Source of the DNA: Desulfobacteraceae bacterium
GTDB lineage: Bacteria > Desulfobacterota > Desulfobacteria > Desulfobacterales > Desulfobacteraceae
Assembly: GCA_016743945.1 (NCBI GenBank)
Contig: JADGFI010000001.1
Location: 124,001-188,000, forward strand
DNA length: 64,000 bases
Reading direction: 5' to 3'
Positions 54,582 through 63,769 of the stretch are shown one piece after another. Numbering within the stretch: the first letter of the stretch is position 1; each line of letters begins with the position of its first letter. Under the pieces are notes generated by a model. That model was given only the letters and a program-made list of their open reading frames with translations. It had not been told where the DNA came from and searched no databases. The position numbers and the translations under genes were made by a program.

Positions 54582-54907
54582 TACCTAGCCCATAAAGTAT
54601 TAACAAATAAACAAATTGCTTGGTATAGCATGGCTTTTAAAAATCTGGTGGGTGACCATGGAATGGTTAAGGCCCGTTTGAATCTTTTCCAGAGACAGGT
54701 GCTGGTGAACCGGATCATTCCATAAAAAAATTGGTTTGATTTGGAATTCTGTACAAATAGTGCTTGCCATTTAAAATAATTATGCTAAGTATTAAACTCA
54801 ATTATAGAAGGGTTTATCATTGTTTCGCATGGCTTTCTACGGGTCCTTTGGATTCATTCTAAGGAGAGCTGTAAACGGTCAAACATTAACTTTTTAGGAG
54901 AAGTCCG
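54582..54907. other. 326-bp intergenic region before amino-acid transporter
   Basis: No gene seen. AT-rich upstream part and a strong TTAGGAGA ribosome site for the next gene. No convincing terminator for the peptide operon or clear promoter could be picked out by eye. Confidence 0.4.
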
Positions 54908-55729
54908 ATGAAAAAAGTACTTATTTCTTTATTTGCTATGGCATTTCTTTTTGTATCAGCACCTGTGTTTGCAGATGATATTAAGCTTGCCAAAACATCC
55001 ACCATTGAAGCCATCGTAAAATCCGGCAAACTTCGCGTTGGAATGGAATCAGGCTACCTTCCCTTTGAGATGACCAATACCAAGGGAAAATACATCGGGT
55101 TTGACGTGGATATGGGAAAAGCCCTTGCAAAAGCCATGAAAGTAAAATACGAACCTGTCAATACTGCCTGGGACGGTATTATTCCGGGTCTTATCACCGA
55201 CAAGTATGATATCATCATCTCGGGTATGACCTGTACCCAGGAAAGAAACCTGGCCATCAATTTTACCGATCCCTACATTGTTATCGGACAGGCAATCCTT
55301 CTTAACAAAAAACATGAAGGCAAAGTATTATCCTACAAAGACCTTAATGACCCCAAGTTCACTATTACTTCCAAACTGGGAACCACCGGAGAACAAGCGG
55401 TTAAGAGAATGATCCCCAAGGCCACCTATAAATCATTTGAAGTTGAAACAGAAGCCTGCATGGAAGTTATCCAGGGCAATGCAGATGCAACGGTTTACGA
55501 CCTTCCCTTGATTGAGATCGTGCAGGCCCAGCATGGTGCCGGTAAAACAATTGCCCTGAACGAGCCCTTTACCTTTGAACCCCTTGCAATGGCGGTTAGA
55601 AAAGGCGACCCAGATTTTCTTAATTTTCTGAATAATTTTTTACGCCAGTACAAAAACGATGGAAGATATGACAAAGCCTATGAAAAATGGATCAAATCCG
55701 ATAAATGGCAGAAAGACCTTCAAAAATAG
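54908..55729 (+). CDS. Polar amino-acid ABC transporter, substrate-binding protein
   Basis: 273 residues with a signal peptide (LISLFAMAFLFVSAPVFA, cleavage at FAD). The mature protein has the type-2 binding-protein pattern of the HisJ/GlnH family: LRVGMESGYLPFEM, GFDVDMGKALAKAM, DIIISGMTCTQERNLAINF, and a second-lobe loop LGTTGEQAVKRM. It captures a polar amino acid in the periplasm for the permease and ATPase encoded next. The exact amino acid is not known. A strong terminator lies just after the gene, which should make the binding protein more abundant than the membrane parts. Confidence 0.93.
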   Translation: MKKVLISLFAMAFLFVSAPVFADDIKLAKTSTIEAIVKSGKLRVGMESGYLPFEMTNTKGKYIGFDVDMGKALAKAMKVKYEPVNTAWDGIIPGLITDKYDIIISGMTCTQERNLAINFTDPYIVIGQAILLNKKHEGKVLSYKDLNDPKFTITSKLGTTGEQAVKRMIPKATYKSFEVETEACMEVIQGNADATVYDLPLIEIVQAQHGAGKTIALNEPFTFEPLAMAVRKGDPDFLNFLNNFLRQYKNDGRYDKAYEKWIKSDKWQKDLQK

Positions 55730-55750
55730 ATTGGTTGTGTAGATTTAATG

Positions 55751-55787
55751 GGGCCGACAGTGGGTGTCTTCTGTCGGCCCGTTTTTT
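55751..55787 (+). terminator. Rho-independent terminator after binding-protein gene
   Basis: GGGCCGACAG (55751) pairs perfectly with CTGTCGGCCC (to 55780) around a 10-base loop, followed by GTTTTTT. It lies inside the transporter operon, so it should only partly stop transcription. Confidence 0.85.
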
Positions 55788-55802
55788 AAGGCAAACCTAG
55801 GA

Positions 55803-56819
55803 ATGGAACAAAAAATGTCCAATATAAAGCGGCTCAGCAACCCCACGGCCTATGCATTTTCTGTTGTCGGTTTCATCGCATTGATGATTTTGGTATTCGG
55901 ATCCGTATATTATGCAACCGTGGCAGTGGAATACCAATGGCGCTGGTTCAAAATCCCCAAATATTTCATGTACCAGGAGGCTATCACCCTTTATGTGGAA
56001 GCGGATGGAGAAATAGACACCATAGCACCCAACAAGGACAAGTTTGATATTGTCATCACAGATGAGGACGGGAAAAAAACATTTACCGTTCCCGCTGAAT
56101 CCTTTGACTGGGATGAAGGGGACTCTCTTTCTCCGGGTGATATCCTTGCCCAATACAAGGGGGAGTGGAAGCCGGGGCTTATGGCCAAGGGCCTGTGGAT
56201 AACCTTGAAGATCAGTTTTATCTCCACAATTTTTGGCATCCTTCTGGGAATCATCGGGGGGGTTGCCAGGGTGTCGGATACCCCGATTCTGAAATGGTCG
56301 GCCATCACCTATGTTGAAATTATCCGGGGATCACCTTTACTGGTTCAGATCATGATTTTTTATTTTGTTCTGGGAACCACCATGAATAAAATATTGATGA
56401 TGAACGGAATACCAAAGCTCCCGCCTGAGTGGTATGGTATCATGGCCTTGTCCATCTTCACCGGTGCTTATGTGGTTGAAATTGTCAGGGCGGGTATTGA
56501 AGCCATTCATCCCGGACAGGTGGAAGCAGCCAGGTCCGCCGGCATGGGCTATTTTCAATGTATGTTTTATATTATTCTTCCCCAGGCATTAAAGACGATT
56601 TTACCCCCCCTGGCCGGCCAATTTATTAATTTGATCAAAGATTCATCCCTGTTGGGTATGATTTCCATTCGGGAATTGACAAAAGCAACCCGTGAAGGTA
56701 TTACCACAAGCCTTCAGACCTTTGAACTGTGGATTTTATGTGCAGTTCTCTACCTGCTCATGACCTTTACGCTTTCCATGTTTGTTCAGTATCTGGAAAG
56801 GAGGACAGCCCAAAAATGA
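55803..56819 (+). CDS. Polar amino-acid ABC transporter, permease
   Basis: About 338 residues. One N-terminal membrane helix, then a periplasmic loop of about 90 residues (acidic, including [14 protein letters not shown]), then the permease core of four to five helices with the EAA loop [20 protein letters not shown]. The long extra loop is unlike most HisM-type permeases. The start is uncertain: ATG 55803 and 55815 are both possible, with AGGA close upstream. The stop overlaps the ATPase start (ATGA). Confidence 0.9.
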   Translation: MEQKMSNIKRLSNPTAYAFSVVGFIALMILVFGSVYYATVAVEYQWRWFKIPKYFMYQEAITLYVEADGEIDTIAPNKDKFDIVITDEDGKKTFTVPAESFDWDEGDSLSPGDILAQYKGEWKPGLMAKGLWITLKISFISTIFGILLGIIGGVARVSDTPILKWSAITYVEIIRGSPLLVQIMIFYFVLGTTMNKILMMNGIPKLPPEWYGIMALSIFTGAYVVEIVRAGIEAIHPGQVEAARSAGMGYFQCMFYIILPQALKTILPPLAGQFINLIKDSSLLGMISIRELTKATREGITTSLQTFELWILCAVLYLLMTFTLSMFVQYLERRTAQK

Positions 56820-57547
56820 TTGAAATCAACAATATTTATAAGACCTTTTATGTCCCCCACGAGGTAAAGGCCCTGGTGAACGTTACAAACAAGATAGAAG
56901 CAGGAGAAGTCGTTGTGGTCATCGGGCCCTCGGGTTCCGGAAAAAGTACTTTTTTAAGATGCCTGAACCGTTTGGAAACAGCAGACCACGGCCAGATTTT
57001 GGTGGATGGGGTTGATATCTTTGATCCTAAAACCGATATCAATAAAGTCAGAGCGGAAATGGGTATGGTCTTCCAGTCCTTTAATCTCTTTCCCCACCAG
57101 ACGATTTTGGGCAATGTCTGTCTGGCCCAGCAGCTGGTCCGAAAACGGAGTAAAAAAGAACGGGAAGAAAAGGCCATGATGCTCCTTGAAAAGGTGGGAA
57201 TTGCCGAAAAAGCCCATGCCCATCCCTCCAATCTTTCCGGAGGGCAGCAACAGCGGGTAGCCATTGCAAGGGCCCTTGCCATGGATCCCAAAATCATGCT
57301 TTTTGATGAGCCCACATCAGCGCTTGATCCGGAGATGATCGGCGAAGTTCTGGATGTCATGAAAACCCTGGCAAAGGAAGGCATGACCATGGTCTGTGTG
57401 ACCCATGAAATGGGATTTGCCCGGGAGGTGGGTGATCGGGTAATCTTCATGGACGAGGGTCAGGTCGTTGAAGAGGGCACACCGGAACATTTTTTTACCG
57501 CCCCCAGCCACGACCGGACCAAGTTGTTTTTAAAACAGATTCTCTAA
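56816..57547 (+). CDS. Polar amino-acid ABC transporter, ATP-binding protein
   Basis: 243 residues. Walker [18 protein letters not shown]-loop [11 protein letters not shown], signature [17 protein letters not shown], Walker [15 protein letters not shown] and switch VTHEMGFA are all intact. It powers the permease encoded just before. The start at 56816 was chosen for its AGGAGG ribosome site and four-base overlap with the permease; a longer frame reaching upstream into the permease gene is rejected. Closest family is GlnQ/HisP. Confidence 0.95.
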   Translation: MIEINNIYKTFYVPHEVKALVNVTNKIEAGEVVVVIGPSGSGKSTFLRCLNRLETADHGQILVDGVDIFDPKTDINKVRAEMGMVFQSFNLFPHQTILGNVCLAQQLVRKRSKKEREEKAMMLLEKVGIAEKAHAHPSNLSGGQQQRVAIARALAMDPKIMLFDEPTSALDPEMIGEVLDVMKTLAKEGMTMVCVTHEMGFAREVGDRVIFMDEGQVVEEGTPEHFFTAPSHDRTKLFLKQIL

Positions 57548-57572
57548 AGCGATTTAATTGAAGCGTGATGCA

Positions 57573-57614
57573 GCCTCGGTCGGGAAGTCTTTTCTGACCG
57601 AGGCCTTTTTTTTT
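57573..57614 (+). terminator. Rho-independent terminator of transporter operon
   Basis: GCCTCGGTC (57573) pairs with GACCGAGGC, followed by a run of nine T. Classic terminator shortly after the ATPase gene. Confidence 0.9.
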
Positions 57615-57829
57615 CTGCTCTATGTCATCCTCCCATCAGATCAACCGTCTTGTATAATAAAACCTTTCCCAATTTGTGCCTGGAGTTGTCTGCTAAAATT
57701 TAAAGGGTGGATCAAAAGCCCCTCTCAGACCATTGACACAGGGAGCTGATTTGCTTATATTTTTTATAAGGAACCTTAATTAAAATTTATCCGCCCTGCA
57801 CCGGTTTTTATAAAAGGAGTACACAACAA

Positions 57830-58579
57830 ATGACAACAGCCTATACCATCCATCCCATTGTCATGGGAACCAAGGTGTTTGACAAAAGTTACATGACCTA
57901 TCAATATGGCCAGGGAGAGACTTACACCATTCCCATTTTTACCTGGCTGATACAGGGGGGAGACCAGACTCTCCTGGTGGATACCGGCGAAATGAATCCC
58001 ATACAGTCCCAGGACCGGGAAGAGGCTATTGGAGGGAAAATTTATACATTTGAACAAGGCCTGGCAGAGTATGGACTGACACCGGCAGACATTGATATTG
58101 TCGTCCATACACATCTGCATATGGACCATTGTGAAAATGATTATAAATGTGAAAATGCCCTTTTTTATATCCATGAGCAGGAACTTGCATCTGTTCACAC
58201 TCCCCATCCCCTGGATTACCGGTATCTATCGGACTATATCGACGATATTGAAGAAAACGGTCAGATCAGGATTATCACAAAAGATACGGAGATAATTGAC
58301 GGTATCCGGGTGATGCATACCCCGGTTCACACAAAAGGCGGCCTCACCGTTTTTATCAACACCCAAAAAGGTCTTGCCGCTATCACGGGATTTTGTATCA
58401 TCGACGAAAATTACAATCCTCCTCCTGAAATTCGGGGGATGGAAATGGACCTGATTCCGCCGGGCACCCATGTAGATGCTTATTCTGCCTACGATATAAT
58501 GGAAAGGGTCCAACGAGAGGCTGATATTCTCATCCCCCTCCACGAACCCCGATTTGCTGCCATAAAAGTTATTGGATAA
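57830..58579 (+). CDS. MBL-fold metal-dependent hydrolase
   Basis: 249 residues of the metallo-beta-lactamase superfamily, close to N-acyl-homoserine-lactonase-like members. The metal motif HxHxDH is HTHLHMDHCEND, the third-ligand region HTPVHTKGGLTV, and the last ligand His in IPLHEP. The bridging Asp is probably in FCIIDENYN. It hydrolyses an ester, lactone or thioester in the cytoplasm; no signal peptide. AAGGAG lies ten bases before the ATG. Single gene between two transcription units; substrate unknown. Confidence 0.88.
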   Translation: MTTAYTIHPIVMGTKVFDKSYMTYQYGQGETYTIPIFTWLIQGGDQTLLVDTGEMNPIQSQDREEAIGGKIYTFEQGLAEYGLTPADIDIVVHTHLHMDHCENDYKCENALFYIHEQELASVHTPHPLDYRYLSDYIDDIEENGQIRIITKDTEIIDGIRVMHTPVHTKGGLTVFINTQKGLAAITGFCIIDENYNPPPEIRGMEMDLIPPGTHVDAYSAYDIMERVQREADILIPLHEPRFAAIKVIG

Positions 58580-59020
58580 TTTTTATTTTCCAAACCTTTT
58601 CTGTCCCTTTTATCATAAGGGCCAGAAGGGGTTTCTCCCTTCCAGATACCCTTTTTTTTGCCTATTTTTTAAAAAAAAATATTTTTTTATTTGTGCCACA
58701 ATGTGGCATATGCTATACTGATTTCAAATTTATCGCCTTGGTGGATGGAATTGGCAAGCAAAGAAGCTAACTACTTAAACTTTTTGGAATAAATTTGTCT
58801 AAGACAGGATCACGAAAACAGGATCAATTGTTTTAACCTGCCATTCCAAACCAAGGTTTTAAGACAGCAACGGAATTTTCTATTTTAAGAGTCTAGGAAT
58901 TTGCATTTAGCCGTTAGCTAATGCCTAAATGCTAAAAGCCCGCGCGCTAGCGCGCTAATTCAAACTTTGCCCATAATTTGGCGCAACAGATGCTTTCAAT
59001 CAATTTTAAAGGAGATACTT
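58580..59020. other. 441-bp region upstream of cooS with several palindromes
   Basis: No gene. Holds TGCCACA-A-TGTGGCA at 58694-58708, a GCATTTAG/CTAAATGC repeat at about 58902-58932, and a very GC-rich GCGCGCTAGCGCGC palindrome at about 58942-58955, in an otherwise AT-rich stretch. Likely regulatory for cooS. Confidence 0.5.
58694..58708. promoter_or_regulatory. Perfect palindrome, candidate operator of cooS
   Basis: TGCCACA-A-TGTGGCA: 7-bp arms, followed within 10 bases by TATACT, a possible -10 box. The position and symmetry fit a CRP/FNR-superfamily or other dimeric regulator; it does not match the known CooA site TGTCA-N6-CGACA. Confidence 0.4.
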
Positions 59021-60982
59021 ATGGCCAGTGATAAACCCATTAAAAAACAGGTTCCTTCATCGGAAAGAACCATCTGCGAGGCAACCGCCCAGATGCTGGA
59101 CAAAGCGCGGCGAGACGGGGTAATAATTGCCCTTGACCGGGGGGTTGACATGAAACCCTGTCCCATCGGAGTGGAGTCTGCCTGCTGCAAACATTGCTAC
59201 ATGGGACCCTGCCGTCTGAATCCGAGAGACCCTTATAAAAAAGTCGGGGTCTGCGGCGCCACCATTGATACCATACAGGCCCGTAATTTTGCCCGGAATG
59301 TAGCCACGGGCACAGCTTCCCATAGCGACCACGGCATGCACATCCTTAAATTATTTAAGGACATCATCGACGGTAATGTCAAAGACTTTACCATTGAGGA
59401 CACCATCAAGCTTGAGCGGGTTGCAAAATCCGTGGGGATAGATGTTGAGGGTAAAGAAGTATATGCAGTGGCGAAGGAGCTCTATGTTGAACTGGAAAAA
59501 ACCTTTTCCAATGTGGAGGGAGAAATGCCCTTTACCCGACGAGTCCCCAAGGCAACCCTGGAACAATGGCGAAAGGGTGGCATCGTTCCCAGGGGTGCCA
59601 TGCGGGAGGTCATGGAGCTGATGAGCCGGACTCATATCGGATGTGACCAGGACTATAACAATCTCACCCGCCAGATCAGCCGGACCGCTCTTGCCGATGG
59701 ATGGGGTGGTTCCATGGTGGCAACGGAATTATCCGACATCATGTTCGGCACCCCTTCTCCCACCGTGGCAGAGGTCAACATGGGGGTTCTCAAGGAAGAC
59801 CATGTAAATATCATTGTCCACGGTCACGAACCAGCCATGTTTGAAGGGATACTGGCAGCGGTGTCAGACCCCTTTTATATTGAAGAGGCCAAGACCAGGG
59901 GAGCTGCGGGAATAAATCTGGTGGGCATGTGCTGTTCAGGGGCGGAGATGATGTCCCGCCACGGGATTCCCCATGCCGGTAATTTTAGTTCCACGGAAGC
60001 GGTCATTGTAACCGGGGCCGTGGATGCCATGGTCGTGGATATCCAATGCATCAAACAGGGGCTGGCTGCGGTGGCAAAATGTTACGATACCCATTTGATC
60101 ACCACCAATCCCAGATGCCATATTGAAGGGGCCACCCATATTGAATTTGAAGAGCGGGATCCAAGGGTCTGTTCCGACCAGATCCTGACCAAAGCCATTA
60201 CAAGGTTTGCTTCCAGAAGCATGCCAATTGAAATCCCAAAACAGGTTCAAAAAGGGGTTCACGGATTCAGCCATGAATACATTGAGTACATGCTGGGCGG
60301 TACTTTCAGGGGGTCCTATTCTCCTTTGAACGACAACATTATCAACGGCCGAATCCGGGGTGTTGCCGGCGTTGTGGGCTGTACCAATCCCAAGGTCAAA
60401 CAGGACTCCTTCCACGTGGCCCTGGTCCGGGAGCTGATTCGAAATGATGTGCTGGTTCTCCAGACCGGGTGCTCCCAGATAGCGCTTGCCAAAGCAGGGT
60501 TTTTAACCCCGGAAGCGGCGCCCCTGGCAGGCCCGGGTCTTGCCGAGGTTTGCGAAACAGTGGGCATGCCGCCGGTCCTGGGATTGGGTTCCTGCGTCGA
60601 CAACACCCGGATTCTCATTGCGGCCTCGGCCATGGTGGAAGCCGGCGGCCTTGGCAACAGCATTGCCGACCTTCCCGTTGCCGGCTGTGCCCCGGAATGG
60701 ATGAGTGAAAAGGCGCTCGCCATTGGTCAGTACTTTGTGTCCTCGGGCGTATACACGGTTTTTGGCATCGGGTTCCCCTCCATCAAGGGAACAAAGTTCC
60801 ATGACCTTTTGTTTAAAGGACTCGAGGAACAGGGGTATGGAAAATGGGGAACCGCGGCCGATCCCATTGAAATCGCCCGTATGATGATTGCCCATATTGA
60901 CAAAAAACGAAAAGAACTGGGCATTGACAAAACAAGGGAAAGAACCCTTGTGGACATGTCCGACAGGCGGGATATTGCCTGA
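59021..60982 (+). CDS. cooS: Anaerobic Ni-CO dehydrogenase catalytic subunit CooS
   Basis: Interconverts CO and CO2 at a Ni-4Fe-5S C-cluster. 653 residues from ATG 59021, chosen for AAAGGAGA just upstream; 18 in-frame upstream residues are rejected. The N-terminal cysteines for the D- and B-clusters are in CPIGVESACCKHCYMGPCRL. C-cluster ligands are all there: HGHEPAMFE, GMCCSGAEM, VDIQCIKQG, GVVGCTNPK, QTGCSQIAL, LGSCVDNTR, with the catalytic Lys in APEWMSEKA. No cooC (nickel insertion), cooF or acetyl-CoA synthase gene is in the window, so it is a stand-alone CODH. Followed by a clear terminator. Confidence 0.97.
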   Translation: MASDKPIKKQVPSSERTICEATAQMLDKARRDGVIIALDRGVDMKPCPIGVESACCKHCYMGPCRLNPRDPYKKVGVCGATIDTIQARNFARNVATGTASHSDHGMHILKLFKDIIDGNVKDFTIEDTIKLERVAKSVGIDVEGKEVYAVAKELYVELEKTFSNVEGEMPFTRRVPKATLEQWRKGGIVPRGAMREVMELMSRTHIGCDQDYNNLTRQISRTALADGWGGSMVATELSDIMFGTPSPTVAEVNMGVLKEDHVNIIVHGHEPAMFEGILAAVSDPFYIEEAKTRGAAGINLVGMCCSGAEMMSRHGIPHAGNFSSTEAVIVTGAVDAMVVDIQCIKQGLAAVAKCYDTHLITTNPRCHIEGATHIEFEERDPRVCSDQILTKAITRFASRSMPIEIPKQVQKGVHGFSHEYIEYMLGGTFRGSYSPLNDNIINGRIRGVAGVVGCTNPKVKQDSFHVALVRELIRNDVLVLQTGCSQIALAKAGFLTPEAAPLAGPGLAEVCETVGMPPVLGLGSCVDNTRILIAASAMVEAGGLGNSIADLPVAGCAPEWMSEKALAIGQYFVSSGVYTVFGIGFPSIKGTKFHDLLFKGLEEQGYGKWGTAADPIEIARMMIAHIDKKRKELGIDKTRERTLVDMSDRRDIA

Positions 60983-60993
60983 TCTCTTCCCAC

Positions 60994-61024
60994 CCCAGCC
61001 CGGTAAATGCCGGGCTGGGTTTCT
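60994..61024 (+). terminator. Rho-independent terminator of cooS
   Basis: CCCAGCCCGG (60994) pairs with CCGGGCTGGG (to 61019) around TAAATG, followed by TTTCTT. Starts 12 bases after the cooS stop. Confidence 0.8.
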
Positions 61025-61216
61025 TATTTCCCAAACTTAAATTCGTCGGTTAAAAAAGAATCCCATGCCAAAGGGAGATGAAAGGATCTCTCCCCTAGTA
61101 ATGCCTGCAAAATTCGTTGCACCAATTATCCCGGTCCCGGTGAAACAAAAAAATTGACAACAAACAGGAGAATAATATATTCATGAGCAGATAAATAATA
61201 AAACAATGGAGAGACA

Positions 61217-61825
61217 ATGGGTCGAAAAAGCATATCACATATTCGTAAACCTGAAATTCTGAGGCATACTTACAAGGTGGTGGAAGAAGAAGGGTTCATG
61301 GGCATGACTATTGGCAAAGTTGCAACCCGTATGGGGGTCAATTCAGGGCTTTTGATTCACTATTTTAAAAGTAAGGAAGGGTTGATAATGGAAATGGTGG
61401 ATTATCTTTATGACTCTTCCATGACCGTCTACCTAGAAGAACTTAAAAAATATACGACCCCCAAAGAAAGGCTTGAAGGCTTGCTGGATATGGTATTTGA
61501 TACCAGTGGCACCATGCCCCAGCGGGATGCGGTTTTCTGGTCCTGTTACGCCATGGGGTTTAGAAACGACCAGATCAAAGGAAAAATAAAAAGCTTGATG
61601 AAAAGATTCATTGATTTTGGCATAGCGGAAATGGAGACCTGGGAAGAAAACGGGCTGGTCAAAATAGCACACAAAGAAAGGGCCGCTGAAACCATTTTGG
61701 CTCTTTCCGAAGGCTTTGGTATCCTAAGGAATTCAGTCGATGATATGGCCACCTTAAAAGAAATTTCCCTTTTTATGAAAAAAACTGCTTTTACGGCATT
61801 GGAACTTCAAAACATCCCTCACTAA
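61217..61825 (+). CDS. TetR-family transcriptional regulator
   Basis: 202 residues. The N-terminal HTH reads HTYKVVEEEGFMGMTIGKVA then MGVNSGLLIHYFKSKEGLI, the classic TetR DNA-binding unit; the rest is a helical ligand domain. GGAGA precedes the start. The fold around YDSSMTVYLEELKKYTTPKERLEG resembles BetI-like TetR members. Neighbouring genes cooS and the AEC transporter are possible targets; a palindromic operator could not be picked out in the preceding gap. Confidence 0.92.
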   Translation: MGRKSISHIRKPEILRHTYKVVEEEGFMGMTIGKVATRMGVNSGLLIHYFKSKEGLIMEMVDYLYDSSMTVYLEELKKYTTPKERLEGLLDMVFDTSGTMPQRDAVFWSCYAMGFRNDQIKGKIKSLMKRFIDFGIAEMETWEENGLVKIAHKERAAETILALSEGFGILRNSVDDMATLKEISLFMKKTAFTALELQNIPH

Positions 61826-61859
61826 ACTATCAGCTCCTCCAGTGCTTGGTCCCTACTTT

Positions 61860-62774
61860 TTATAAGAGAAGCGCCACGGACAGGGAAACAAAAGAAAAGA
61901 GCGTGGAGAGCATAATGGCGGCTGATGCAAGCTGGGTGTCGGAATTTAATTGGGCGGACAGCACATAGATGGCTGTGGAGGTCGGGAGACAAAAAAAGAT
62001 CATTCCCGTCTTAAAGGGAATGCCGGTTACAAAAAAAACCTTTAGCAGTATAAAGCCTAGCCCAGGCAGCACCAGCAGTTTAAAACAAGCGGCAACCAGA
62101 GAGGCCCTTGTATGGCAGGCAAGTCCCTTAAAACTCAAGGTGCCCCCAATGGAAATCAATGCCAGGGGCAGGGTGATTGATGTCATCAGACCAAAGGTAT
62201 TGTTCATCACTTTGGGGAAGACAAAACCAGATTGTGAAACCACGAGACCTGCCACGCATCCCAGGATCAATGGGTTGGAAATAAGGGCCCTGGCAAAAAA
62301 AACAATTTTTTCCTTCATGTTAAGGTTCTGGTCTGAATGCCAAATCAAAACACAAACCGCCAAAACATTAATCAAGGGGATGACAAAGCCCACCAAAATT
62401 CCAAAATGCCTGACCCCTTCCGCCCCTAAGGTGTTCATGACAATGGCCATCCCGATATAGGTATTAAACCGATAACAGGCCTGGGAAAAAGAACCGGCCT
62501 GGAACCTGGGCATTTGGCTTTGATGAATAAAAAACAGACTTAGACCAAATACCAAAACAACCGCTAAAATGCCTGCCAGACAGAGCCCAAGACTGAACTG
62601 CGTGTTGCCGGTTGAATTTCCTATTTTCCAGAACAGCATGGCAGGAAAAAATATATAATAGACCAGTTTATCTGCTGTTTTTAAAAAGGGCTCAGTTGTG
62701 ATTTTGGTAAATCTCAACACACTGCCCAGTAAAAGAAGGACAAACAAGGGGAGTATGGTATCCAGGATAATCAT
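61860..62774 (-). CDS. AEC-family (auxin efflux carrier-type) transporter
   Basis: 304 residues with about ten membrane helices in two halves of five. The AEC pattern is clear: LPLFVLLLLGSVLRF at the start, YIGMAIVMNTLG in the first half and FFCLPTSTAIYVLSAQL in the second, both with the helix-break glycines and prolines. Bacterial members export or import organic acids such as malate or malonate; the substrate here is open. It is a single leftward gene between the TetR gene and the GntR gene, and could be controlled by either. Confidence 0.92.
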   Translation of the reverse strand: MIILDTILPLFVLLLLGSVLRFTKITTEPFLKTADKLVYYIFFPAMLFWKIGNSTGNTQFSLGLCLAGILAVVLVFGLSLFFIHQSQMPRFQAGSFSQACYRFNTYIGMAIVMNTLGAEGVRHFGILVGFVIPLINVLAVCVLIWHSDQNLNMKEKIVFFARALISNPLILGCVAGLVVSQSGFVFPKVMNNTFGLMTSITLPLALISIGGTLSFKGLACHTRASLVAACFKLLVLPGLGFILLKVFFVTGIPFKTGMIFFCLPTSTAIYVLSAQLNSDTQLASAAIMLSTLFSFVSLSVALLL

Positions 62775-62921
62775 GGTCTGTTTTTTCTAAGTTAATCCTA
62801 AGGGTTAATCTTGATGAGCCCTGTCTACCATTCGCCCAGGGATCTAAAGAGTTCGACTATACACAGGGATGTTCGTTTATTTCAATACCCAAAAGTATTT
62901 TTATGGAAAAGAATATTTTAC

Positions 62922-62954
62922 TTGACCCTGATTTGATACCTGATATATCAGGTA
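62922..62954 (+). promoter_or_regulatory. Promoter with overlapping perfect palindrome before gntR-ackA
   Basis: TTGACC (62922) and TATATC (62944) form a -35/-10 pair 16 bases apart. The 18-bp perfect palindrome TACCTGATATATCAGGTA (62937-62954) covers the -10 box, so a bound repressor would block transcription. The GntR/FCD protein encoded next is the obvious candidate. Confidence 0.65.
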
Positions 62955-63050
62955 AAAATGATAGGGCTTCGTTTCTTGACGGGGTACCTCTCTTCGCATA
63001 TATTAAAAAGGGTATTAACAGAACATGGAAATTAAAGGGCCTTATAAAAA

Positions 63051-63722
63051 ATGAAGACACAGCTATTTGTCTTATCATTGAGAGAGCAGGTGTATGAATA
63101 CCTGAGAAATGAAATGATGACCGGCAGCATGACGTCTGGCTCCACCATTAATCTCAATAAGATTGCAGAACAGCTGGGTATCAGCAAGACTCCCCTAAGG
63201 GATGCATTGATTCACCTTGAGATAGAAGGATTTGTCACCATACTTCCCAGAAGGGGCGTGATGGTCAATGCCCTTACGTTAAATGATGTAAAAAATGCCT
63301 ATGAGGCAATTGGCATCATTGAGGCCTCTATTCTTCTGGATTGTTTTGATCGAATAACCCCCTCCCATATATCCCGGTTGGAGGATTTTAATGACCGGAT
63401 GATCAAAGATGTTCAAAGTAATGATTTTTCACGGTTGTTTCAGACAAACTTGGCATTTCATAATGTTTTTAACACGCTTTCGGGCAATCCGCTTCTCAAT
63501 AAATTCATGCTTCCCATTAAACATAGGTTGTACGATTTTCAGGGCCAGAGTTATATCCGTGACTGGGAACTGAAAAATTGTGAAGAGCATTCACTCGTTA
63601 TTGATTTTTTAAAGCAGGAAAATTCCCAGCAAGCCGCTATGATTTTAAAGGATTTTCACTGGTCTTATTCTGTCCATGAAGCCTTTATCAAACAATTTTA
63701 TGCCATGACAGAACAAAATTAA
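63051..63722 (+). CDS. GntR/FCD-family transcriptional regulator
   Basis: 223 residues. N-terminal winged HTH of GntR type (LREQVYEYLRNEMMTG, INLNKIAEQLGISKTPLRDA, GFVTILPRRGVMV) and a C-terminal all-helical FCD effector domain with metal-ligand-like residues (AFHNVFNTLSGNPLL, a late EEHSLVIDFL). FCD regulators respond to organic acids. The ATG lacks a clear ribosome site. A palindrome overlapping its promoter suggests autoregulation, and ackA follows 47 bases later, so acetate kinase may be under the same control. Confidence 0.92.
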   Translation: MKTQLFVLSLREQVYEYLRNEMMTGSMTSGSTINLNKIAEQLGISKTPLRDALIHLEIEGFVTILPRRGVMVNALTLNDVKNAYEAIGIIEASILLDCFDRITPSHISRLEDFNDRMIKDVQSNDFSRLFQTNLAFHNVFNTLSGNPLLNKFMLPIKHRLYDFQGQSYIRDWELKNCEEHSLVIDFLKQENSQQAAMILKDFHWSYSVHEAFIKQFYAMTEQN

Positions 63723-63769
63723 GCATTTTATCTCACCCCATTTATTTGTTATCTTAAAAAGGAAATTTC

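Noticed and set aside
58694-58708. CooA binding site
   Set aside because: The sequence does not match TGTCA-N6-CGACA and no cooA gene is in view.
62903-63097. 64-codon ORF upstream of gntR
   Set aside because: It covers the promoter and palindrome, lacks a ribosome site and overlaps the gntR start.
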